Of a DNA stretch of 64,000 bases, positions 57,870 to 64,000 are shown in pieces. Every line of letters starts with the position of its first letter. Position 1 is the first letter of the stretch. The notes below the pieces were generated by a model, which was given only the letters and a program-made list of their open reading frames with translations, was not told where the DNA came from and searched no databases. The position numbers were made by a program, and so were the translations under genes. Source of the stretch: Phycisphaerae bacterium (GTDB lineage Bacteria > Planctomycetota > Phycisphaerae > Sedimentisphaerales > Anaerobacaceae). The stretch lies in NCBI GenBank assembly GCA_030615025.1, contig JAUXAB010000001.1, positions 62,001-126,000 on the forward strand, in the 5' to 3' direction.

Positions 57870-58880
57870 ATGAAGATTGTGGAAGCAACGTCAGGTCTTG
57901 CCGAATTGGCGAGAGTGGAAAAAGGCTGTGTGCTGACTATTGGAAATTTCGACGGCGTCCACATCGGCCATCAGGAAATTTTAACCGCCGCCAGACAAAC
58001 CGCAGCGAAGAGGGCAGCGCAACTTATGGTGATGACTTTCGAGCCGCATCCGCTTGTTATCTTACATCCGCAGGAAAAGCCCGGCATTCTAACATCCCTG
58101 GCGCTGAAAAAGCATCTTCTTGCTGAAGCCGGGGTGGATTGCCTTGTCGTTGTAAAAAGCACTCGCCGGCTTCTACGCCTTTCGCCGCAGGATTTTGTGG
58201 AGCAATTTATTGTTAAAAATATTCAGCCTAACGTAGTCGTTGAGGGTGAGAGCTTTAACTTCGGAGCTGGCCGAGGCGGAACTGTCCATACGCTGCAGGA
58301 GCTGGGGCCCGAGAAGGGCTTTGAGGTTATTGTAATCGAAGCCAAAGAGGTTAAACTCTCGACCGGCCAAACTGTCAAAGTCTCAAGTACGCTCATTCGC
58401 AATATGCTCAAAAACGGCAGAGTGGCCGACGCCGCCGTTGGATTAGGCAGAGCTTACCGGCTGCTCGGTCAGGTCGTTCCGGGCCGGGGCAAAGGAAAAC
58501 AGCTTGGTTTTCCGACAGCGAATATGGAACCGGCCGAGCAGCTTGTCCCCGCCGAGGGTGTATATGCCGGCTTTGTCCAAATCGCCGACAGCGAAGAAGA
58601 AGTCTGTGCGGCAAAAGAGAAAATCCCCGCCGCCTTGAGTATCGGCAGGTCGGAGACTCTTGGCAGTGACAATCCCCTGGCGATAGAGGCCCACATACTA
58701 ACTGATAACATCAGCGACTTACACGGCAAATGGCTCGCTATGGATTTCATCCAGCGAATCCGCAGCCAGATAAAATTTGACAATGAAACAGCCTTGGCCA
58801 CCCAAATCGCAAAGGACTGCGAAAAGGCAAAGGAAATTTTAGCCAGAGAGGTCACAGAGAAAGGCAAGTTAGAGTTATAA
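57870..58880 (+). CDS. ribF: Bifunctional riboflavin kinase/FAD synthetase RibF
   Basis: 336 residues if started at ATG 57870; ATG 57855 adds five residues and cannot be excluded. The FAD synthetase half contains VLTIGNFDGVHIGHQEIL (HxGH) and NVVVEGESFNFGAGRGG and VSSTLIRNML. The riboflavin kinase half contains GRGKGKQLGFPTANMEP and AIEAHILTDNISDLHG. It makes FMN and FAD. It follows the amidotransferase by about 20 bases. Confidence 0.93.
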   Translation: MKIVEATSGLAELARVEKGCVLTIGNFDGVHIGHQEILTAARQTAAKRAAQLMVMTFEPHPLVILHPQEKPGILTSLALKKHLLAEAGVDCLVVVKSTRRLLRLSPQDFVEQFIVKNIQPNVVVEGESFNFGAGRGGTVHTLQELGPEKGFEVIVIEAKEVKLSTGQTVKVSSTLIRNMLKNGRVADAAVGLGRAYRLLGQVVPGRGKGKQLGFPTANMEPAEQLVPAEGVYAGFVQIADSEEEVCAAKEKIPAALSIGRSETLGSDNPLAIEAHILTDNISDLHGKWLAMDFIQRIRSQIKFDNETALATQIAKDCEKAKEILAREVTEKGKLEL

Positions 58881-58888
58881 AAAACGGA

Positions 58889-59431
58889 ATGGAATATCCT
58901 ATTGCTTATCTTATCACTTTCTCGACTTAGGGAACATGGCTGCACGGAGATAAAAGAGGCAGTGTTAACAAGGAACATAATCAGTACGGCAGTGCTTTTG
59001 CAGCTCCAGGCCCGGTTCTGCATAGAAAGGAACAAAGCGCCCTTAAAAATCCGCCGTTCATATTAGGGCAGAGCCAGCGACAGGCGGTCGTGGAGGCGAT
59101 TCTGCAGGTGTGCAGATTTCGTGGCTGGTTTGCACATGTGGTTCACGTTAGAAGCAACCATGTTCATATTGTAGTGAGTGGTAAGGAAAAGCCGGAAAAG
59201 ATGATGATGGATTTTAAGGCTTATGCTACGAGGGCGATTAAGAGAGACCATAGCAGGCGAACGATAATCAAGAAATACTGGACGAGGCACGGCAGCACAA
59301 AATACCTCTGGACGAAAGAAAGCCTTGTCTCTGCGATAGGATATGTTAAAAATGAACAGGGGCAAATGATGGAATTTGGTTCAACAAATATTAACAGAGC
59401 CCCGAACGTCAGTGAGGGGTTAAAAAAGTAA
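58889..59431 (+). pseudogene. RAYT-type Y1 (IS200-like) transposase with amber mutation
   Basis: From the ATG at 58889 the frame reads MEYPIAYLITFST, then TAG at 58928, then GTWLHGDKRGSVNKEHNQYG and continues without a stop to 59431. RAYTs normally have TF.TYGTWL.GD, so the stop replaces the Tyr codon. The track ORF (59090) is only the rest. The HUH motif is SNHVHIVV and the catalytic Tyr candidate is in AIGYVKNEQG. The last codons (NRAPNVSEGLKK) come from repeat copy 3. TAG is an ordinary stop elsewhere here, so this is a single nonsense lesion, not recoding. Confidence 0.82.
59395..59420. repeat. CCCCGAACGTCAGTGAGGGG repeat, copy 3
   Basis: Forms the 3' end of the RAYT-like pseudogene. Copies 1 and 2 are at 30402 and 47271. 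Confidence 0.9.
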
Positions 59432-59501
59432 AAGTATAAATATTACCCGGCGCTTACGCTTAGGGCTCGGTAGTGGTTGTTTGTTTGATATAAGGAGACA
59501 A

Positions 59502-59537
59502 ATGGTAAGCAGCGACGATTTTCAAAAAGCGATTGAG
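59502..59537. repeat. 36-bp duplicate of the nrnA 5' end
   Basis: ATGGTAAGCAGCGACGATTT and 16 further bases match 60225-60260 at 34 of 36 positions, including the start codon, and have their own TAAGGAG. After it the sequence diverges. It marks an ancestral nrnA start separated from the present gene by the BrnT/BrnA module. Confidence 0.88.
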
Positions 59538-59581
59538 CCAAAAATCAATTTGACGAGTGTATATAACTATTATATACTTAT

Positions 59582-59890
59582 ATGGGCATGGATGATATAG
59601 AGAAATTATCGAATTGTACAGGATTTGACTGGGACAAGGACAACATTGAAAAGAACTGGCTAAAGCATAAGGTCAGTCCCGTTGAATGCGAACAGGTATT
59701 TTTTAATCAGGCTCTGGTCGCTGAGGACTTGAAACATTCTCAACGCGAGAAAAGATACTACGCTCTTGGGCTGACAGATGACAAAAGGTTCCTTTTTGTG
59801 GCTTTTACAATTCGAAAGAACCTGATACGCGTTATCTCAGCACGGGATATGAGTAAAAAAGAAAGGAAAATCTATGAAGACCAAACTTAA
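59582..59890 (+). CDS. brnT: BrnT-family toxin
   Basis: 102 residues. The RelE-like BrnT pattern is GFDWDKDNIEKNWLKHKVSPVECEQVFFN, then REKRYYALGLTDDKRFLFVAFTIRKNLIRVISARDMSKKERKIYE. BrnT is an RNase toxin. It overlaps the antitoxin gene by 17 bases. Start ATG 59582 or 59588. The pair lies between a duplicated nrnA 5' end and intact nrnA. Confidence 0.9.
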   Translation: MGMDDIEKLSNCTGFDWDKDNIEKNWLKHKVSPVECEQVFFNQALVAEDLKHSQREKRYYALGLTDDKRFLFVAFTIRKNLIRVISARDMSKKERKIYEDQT

Positions 59891-60161
59891 GCGGATACCT
59901 AAATTTAAGAATGAAGACGAGGAGCGTGAATTCTGGAGCAAACACGATTCGACAGATTATTTAGACTTCAAAAGAGCTAAAAAAGTCACGCTGCCAAACC
60001 TAAAGCCATCGGTCAAGACAATTTCAATTAGACTGCCGGAGATGATGTTGGAAGAGCTCAAACTTCTTGCCAACAAAAGGGACGTACCCTATCAGTCCCT
60101 CTTGAAGATGTTTTTAGCTGAGAGAATAGAAGCGGAGCTGGAGCATTCAACAAGGGCCTGA
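59874..60161 (+). CDS. brnA: BrnA/CopG-type antitoxin
   Basis: 95 residues. IPKFKNEDEEREFWSKHDS is typical of BrnA/CopG antitoxins, followed by the ribbon-helix-helix KTISIRLPEMMLEELKLLANKRDVPYQSLLKMFLAERI. It binds BrnT and autorepresses the operon in known systems. It overlaps brnT by 17 bases. Confidence 0.88.
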   Translation: MKTKLKRIPKFKNEDEEREFWSKHDSTDYLDFKRAKKVTLPNLKPSVKTISIRLPEMMLEELKLLANKRDVPYQSLLKMFLAERIEAELEHSTRA

Positions 60162-60224
60162 GAACTGCGTATCTATGATACGTCGAGCCTGCAAATCAGA
60201 AACCCATGATTGAAAAGGATTAGG

Positions 60225-61241
60225 ATGGTAAACAGCGACGATTTTCAAAAAGCGGTTGAGTTGATTGATAAATCGAAGAATGTTTTGGTAACGACCCATA
60301 CTCGTCCGGATGGCGATGCGTGCGGCTGCATGGCGGCGATGGATGATGTGCTTACAGCTCTCGGCAAAAAGGTAAAGCTGATATTGCTGTCGCCGCTGCC
60401 CGAATGGTATGAATTTCTCTTTGCCGAAAAGGTCCCTGTCCTCGGCAAGGACGTCAGCCTCGAACAGCTAAAGCAAGGCCAATTCGCTGAGCCTGATTTG
60501 ATTATGATTATCGACACCAACAGCTACAGCCAGCTGCCTCAATTTGACAAGTATCTAAAGCAGGTGGACAAGCCCGTCCTGGTAATCGACCACCACGTAA
60601 CCGCCGATGGCCTCGGCGATGTCGAGCTTGTTGAACGAGATGCAGCGGCCACGGGCCTGATTATTTTTGATTTCCTCAAACACGCCAACTGGCCGGTGAC
60701 CCGAAAAATCGCCCGGTCGCTCTTTGTCGCGGCGGCAACTGATACGGGCTGGTTTCAGTTCAACAATACGGACAGCAGGGTTTATCGCTGCTGCGCCGAG
60801 CTGGTTGATGCCGGTGCAAATCCTTCGGAAATATATCACAATTTGTACCAGAATTTCTCACATCAGCGGTTCAAATTGATGGCGGCGATGTTCAACACGC
60901 TCGAACTGCATCTTGGCGGACGTTTCGCAACGCAGCACCTTTTGCTGCGGGATTTCGAGCAATCCGGTGCTGCACACAAGGACACGGAAAATCTAATCGA
61001 CGAATGTCGGCGGATAAGCACGGTCGAGGCGGCAGCCTTATTCGTGGAATTGAAGGATGGCCGGCTCAGATGCTCCTTGCGAAGCAGAGGTGCTGTCGAT
61101 GTCGGAAAAATCGCACAAAAGTTCGGCGGCGGAGGCCACAAAATGGCCGCCGGTCTTTATCTATCTCCGCCTTTGGAAAACGCAAAAGAGCTTATTCTAA
61201 CCGAAATAACGCAACAATTCGAGCAGTCCGACAGTAAATGA
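60225..61241 (+). CDS. nrnA: DHH/DHHA1 phosphoesterase (NrnA, oligoribonuclease/pAp phosphatase)
   Basis: 338 residues from the ATG at 60225; the track start is a TTG five codons earlier. The DHH motif set is TTHTRPDGDACGC, LIMIIDTN, VLVIDHHVTADG and ATDTGWFQF. The DHHA1 end is GKIAQKFGGGGHKMAAGLYL. It degrades nanoRNA and pAp. The first 36 bases are duplicated upstream at 59502. It is convergent with the next gene (3-base gap). Confidence 0.92.
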   Translation: MVNSDDFQKAVELIDKSKNVLVTTHTRPDGDACGCMAAMDDVLTALGKKVKLILLSPLPEWYEFLFAEKVPVLGKDVSLEQLKQGQFAEPDLIMIIDTNSYSQLPQFDKYLKQVDKPVLVIDHHVTADGLGDVELVERDAAATGLIIFDFLKHANWPVTRKIARSLFVAAATDTGWFQFNNTDSRVYRCCAELVDAGANPSEIYHNLYQNFSHQRFKLMAAMFNTLELHLGGRFATQHLLLRDFEQSGAAHKDTENLIDECRRISTVEAAALFVELKDGRLRCSLRSRGAVDVGKIAQKFGGGGHKMAAGLYLSPPLENAKELILTEITQQFEQSDSK

Positions 61242-61244
61242 TTC

Positions 61245-61856
61245 CTATTGGGGTGGACAATAACGGGCATGCTCGCCGTTTTCATTTGGAAGGAAGGCCT
61301 CTTCTATAATAGTCCGTCCCTCATCGCTGTTTGCTGCAAACCACTGCTCATCTTCAACCCTGCGAACAAGTCTGCCCTCTCCCCACTGTTTGATTAATTC
61401 TGCAGCGCTATCGTCTTTGGACTTCGCAGACTTCGATTTGTTCTTTTTTGCCTCAGGGGTAAACGTTTCTAAAAAGCCGATGAAGCGTTCGGATTCGTTT
61501 GGTTCATACGTGTAACTGAATACATATGCTTTAACGCCGGCCGGCTTCCCGTTGCCAAGCGGCCCCGAAGGCGCCTCGATAGGTGGAATCAGCTTACTTT
61601 TTGCGACGAATAGCTTGCTGGTATTAAGGTCATAGAACCACGCCTTTTTGTACTCTTTAATCTCAGGAGCTTTGGGCCCGGAAAGCAGTCCTATGACAAT
61701 CGTCAGCAGTACAAGTACGGTAACGACGGTTATCCCGATGATTATCCTGGGATTTTGCCGGTTAAGCCATCTCCTTACATCCAACAGCTTTGCAGCCAGC
61801 CGTTCCCATTTCTCTCGGATTTCATAGCGTAGCCAGTCAGGAATCCTAAAAGGCAT
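61245..61856 (-). CDS. Single-pass membrane protein, unknown
   Basis: 203 residues. A basic cytoplasmic N-terminus (LRYEIREKWERLAAKLLDVRR) and one helix (IIIGITVVTVLVLLTIVIGLL) precede an outer domain with KAWFYDLNTSKLFVAKSKLIPPIEAPSG and VKAYVFSYT. The pattern is recurrent next to prepilin-like genes in planctomycetes, as I recall, but I cannot name a family. It lies on the same strand as the prepilin-like gene (69-base gap). Confidence 0.65.
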   Translation of the reverse strand: MPFRIPDWLRYEIREKWERLAAKLLDVRRWLNRQNPRIIIGITVVTVLVLLTIVIGLLSGPKAPEIKEYKKAWFYDLNTSKLFVAKSKLIPPIEAPSGPLGNGKPAGVKAYVFSYTYEPNESERFIGFLETFTPEAKKNKSKSAKSKDDSAAELIKQWGEGRLVRRVEDEQWFAANSDEGRTIIEEAFLPNENGEHARYCPPQ

Positions 61857-61925
61857 CTTAGTGCTCTCCAGCAGTTCTGCGCCAATACGAATCCGCTCTA
61901 CACAGAGATAGTTTTAAGTCACCCC

Positions 61926-62738
61926 CTATTGACCGAGCCCTCTAAGCAATCCGACCATGCGCTCCAGATCAACGTTACCAGGCGAAGCTTCAGCCGGGTC
62001 TATTTCCCAGTTAGCCAGCTTGACTGTCCGCCGGTCTCTCCATTTCCAGTATTCACAGTGAAGATCTGCAAGAGATATATTGCACCCCTCACCATGCCTT
62101 GCTGTTATATTGTGAGAGGCTTTAGTTAAAGGCCACTCTGGCACTTCTGCTTCTATATCTCTTATAGGGCTAAAGGATCCATCTATCCATCTGTCCTGGC
62201 TGCTTGCATCGATAATAACCAGCTTTTCAGCAGGTCTCGAAATCTGGCCCAGCGTCTTGAAGGGATTTATATTGTCATGTTCGCAATTACAGGTCTTTCC
62301 ATTCATCGTTCGCGATATAGAATAGCTGCGAAGAAGTTCGCTGCCGTCGGTCTTGCACTTGTAAAGCTCTGTACTGCGCCCGGTATAAGACCGCCACAAC
62401 ACACCACTTTTGATAGCTTCTTTTGTACCACCTATAGGATTGCCTGGCGGTAACAGGGTCCCATCGCCAACCCAATGGTTGGCCCCCTTATCATTCCATT
62501 TCGTGTCCGCTGAACAGAGATTGTCTTCATTATCAGTAGCATACATATACCACGCTATGGTTAGCTGCCTCATGTTGGATCTGCAGACCACACGCTGGCC
62601 CGCTTCTCGGGCACGATTCAGAGACGGAAGAAGCATAGACATGAGAGTGGCCATGATGGATATCGTCACAAGCAGCTCAATTAACGTAAAACCGGTTTGT
62701 CCAATCTGCCGACCTGTATTTTGTTGCTGTTTGCTCAT
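61926..62738 (-). CDS. Prepilin-like protein, paralogue of 37779-38585
   Basis: 270 residues from the ATG at 62738 (AAGGGGAG upstream). The methylation motif is TGFTLIELLVTISIMATLMSMLLPSL, followed by NRAREAGQRVVCRSNMRQLTIAWYMYATDNEDN, as in the paralogue. The C-terminus has ARHGEGCNISLADLHCEYWKW. Likely surface pseudopilin; function unknown. Confidence 0.85.
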   Translation of the reverse strand: MSKQQQNTGRQIGQTGFTLIELLVTISIMATLMSMLLPSLNRAREAGQRVVCRSNMRQLTIAWYMYATDNEDNLCSADTKWNDKGANHWVGDGTLLPPGNPIGGTKEAIKSGVLWRSYTGRSTELYKCKTDGSELLRSYSISRTMNGKTCNCEHDNINPFKTLGQISRPAEKLVIIDASSQDRWIDGSFSPIRDIEAEVPEWPLTKASHNITARHGEGCNISLADLHCEYWKWRDRRTVKLANWEIDPAEASPGNVDLERMVGLLRGLGQ

Positions 62739-62901
62739 CTGGCTCCCCTTGTTTTTCAAAGAATGAAATGGCTGCGAAAAAGCTATTTTATCACATCTTT
62801 TATTATACCCTTAATCTCATATTTCTGCAACACAAATTCCCACGACTTGGGCGTTTTACCAATAAAATCCAAAATCTCCGCCAACGCTGGGCTCGCCGGC
62901 G

Positions 62902-63951
62902 TCAATCCTTTGCGCCCCGTGCAGCAGCCTCTTGGACAGCAGATTTCCCGGGCCAATCCCAGTCCTTCAAATCATCACTCCATGCAATCCCCAAAGAGCA
63001 ATTGGCGTCCACGTTCTCCTGCGTCTTGTTCTTGCCCGGCCCCCCGCCATGAAAAAACATCACGTACCTTCCAATGCGTCTCTCTTCTCGCAAATCCAGC
63101 ACAACACCCGCAGTGATCCTGTTCTCCGCCCACCGCCACTGCTTCTGACCGAGCGTAATCAGACCGTCAACATCGCGCCATTTTCTCAAATCCTTCGAAC
63201 GCTTCACTCCGATCCCGTTGCCCGGAGAATGAAAGAGCACATATTCATCACCGTCAACGAGAACGCACACATTTTCACCACTGTCGGCCCGCCCGAAATA
63301 GATCCAGTTCTTAAGATCATAAGACCATGATAAACTCACCCCGCTCTGCTTATAAAAGCACCACCACTTACCGGGCTTGTCCTTGTCTTCAATAAGGTAC
63401 GGGTCAATCATTCGCCCCATCTTCTCCACCGCTACCCCAGGCCCTTTGACACGCAGCACTTCCGGCTTGCTCCAGCGCGCCAAATCCTTACTCCGCATGA
63501 TAAACAAACGGGCGCTCCCGTCCGCCCACCGCAGCCGCTCACCCCGTCTATATTTCAACCGTGGGTACGTCTGCAAACACAAAATCCACTCCTCTCCGAA
63601 ACGCACCACATTCCCCGGACTTGAGAAGTTCAGATGCTGTCCCTTCGGCGTGATAATGCTCGGCGCCGACCAATGCTGCAAATCGCGTGATGTGCTGACC
63701 GCCGTGTACGAATAAATCAGGCCATCGGCCTCCGTTCGCACAAGAGTAAAAAACAGATAAAACTTCCCGGCATGATAAAGCGCCGCCGGATCACGATACG
63801 CAACTTTCGAATCCCCCCGCAGAACGATAGCAGACTTCAGCCTGGAAAACTCAATCGCCGAACCGACCTCCTCATTTGAACCCAACACCGCATGAGTAAC
63901 AAACAGCCCAAGAAATAACACTATAAAGAATACTTTGTTACCAAGCGTCAT
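62902..63951 (-). CDS. Secreted GH43/GH32-like five-bladed propeller protein
   Basis: 349 residues. The signal peptide is VFFIVLFLGLFVTHAVLGS. Blade repeats include YRDPAALYHAGKFYLFFTLV, HLNFSSPGNVVRFGEEWILCLQTYP, RMIDPYLIEDKDKPGKWWCFYKQ and GRYVMFFHGGGPGKN, with SWSYDLKNW-type SxDLxxW motifs. The fold fits family 43/32-like glycosidases acting on plant or algal polysaccharides. YRDPA and MIDPYL are candidate acidic positions. Substrate unknown. Confidence 0.75.
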   Translation of the reverse strand: MTLGNKVFFIVLFLGLFVTHAVLGSNEEVGSAIEFSRLKSAIVLRGDSKVAYRDPAALYHAGKFYLFFTLVRTEADGLIYSYTAVSTSRDLQHWSAPSIITPKGQHLNFSSPGNVVRFGEEWILCLQTYPRLKYRRGERLRWADGSARLFIMRSKDLARWSKPEVLRVKGPGVAVEKMGRMIDPYLIEDKDKPGKWWCFYKQSGVSLSWSYDLKNWIYFGRADSGENVCVLVDGDEYVLFHSPGNGIGVKRSKDLRKWRDVDGLITLGQKQWRWAENRITAGVVLDLREERRIGRYVMFFHGGGPGKNKTQENVDANCSLGIAWSDDLKDWDWPGKSAVQEAAARGAKD

Positions 63952-64000
63952 TCTCTCAAACTCATATCTTCTCCCCGGTTTGCTTAATCGACTAATCAGC

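Noticed and set aside
58928-58930. Recoding of TAG as an amino acid in the RAYT gene
   Set aside because: Other clear genes in the window (for example flgE) end in TAG, and the position is normally Tyr, so a simple nonsense mutation is the easier explanation.

Overview
The window looks like a chromosomal contig of a flagellated, Gram-negative-type bacterium of the phylum Planctomycetota, most likely class Phycisphaerae (Sedimentisphaerales-like). This is inference from content: prepilin-like proteins with FTLVELLV N-termini and an H-X9-DG-like C-terminal motif, a Tat-exported sulfatase next to a molybdopterin oxidoreductase, a GHMP glucuronokinase-like gene, and interspersed short repeats. 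No rRNA is present. One tRNA (Pro, GGG) is present.

Layout. (1) 0-21 kb is a flagellar locus. A leftward operon flgD-flgE-PilZ-flgF-flgG (cut by the window edge) has a sigma-54-type promoter at 4.8 kb. Divergent from it are a sigma-54 activator and a second sigma-54-type promoter at 7.15 kb, followed by two TPR/envelope proteins, a second sigma-54 activator, fliL, fliM, fliN, flhA, a small membrane protein, fliA, small unknowns, two lipoproteins and flgM. flgM has its own sigma-28-type promoter. The inferred cascade is sigma-54/NtrC to hook-basal body to FliA/FlgM. (2) 21-22.3 kb: an HPP-family membrane protein behind a structured leader, and a zinc-ribbon protein. (3) 22.4-27.5 kb: a compact four-gene operon with its own sigma-70-type promoter encodes an N6-adenine DNA methyltransferase, a protein with an N-terminal Hsp90/MORC-like ATPase and a C-terminal histidine kinase, a stand-alone receiver protein and an HNH nuclease. 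I read this as a candidate two-component-controlled restriction/defence system and the most novel element here. (4) 27.5-32.6 kb: two inverted copies of a roughly 370-bp repeat flank a cassette with two CBS-domain proteins, one carrying a very long EPEAAAEQ-type repeat. A truncated ABM-domain gene abuts one copy. (5) 32.8-34.5 kb: a PIN-like/XRE-ImmA toxin-antitoxin-type pair. (6) 34.8-43 kb: sulfatase, molybdopterin oxidoreductase, prepilin-like protein, tRNA-Pro, membrane protein, EEP-family nuclease/phosphatase, asnA. (7) 43-56 kb: surface-polysaccharide genes (GT-C proteins, nucleotide-sugar epimerase, galU, glucuronokinase-like, ugd, NusG paralogue, ATP-grasp, WecA/MraY-type transferase, methyltransferase, manA). 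(8) 57-64 kb: amidotransferase lipoprotein, ribF, a nonsense-mutated RAYT-type transposase, a BrnT/BrnA module, nrnA, another prepilin-like protein and a GH43-like secreted protein.

A cross-cutting theme is invasion of genes by short repeats. At least five flagellar ORFs carry the same small palindrome (TCCGCC-GAA-GGCGGA) in the same frame, encoding SAEGG/SAQGG in linkers. Other palindrome families (TCCCGAT..ATCGGGA; a CCCCAAACGCG..GCGTTTGGGG type; CCCCGAACGTCAGTGAGGGG) also lie inside coding sequence. Heptanucleotide minisatellites (ATCGAGC, GGTAACT) sit in or beside genes, and one of them lengthens the region in front of a signal peptide.
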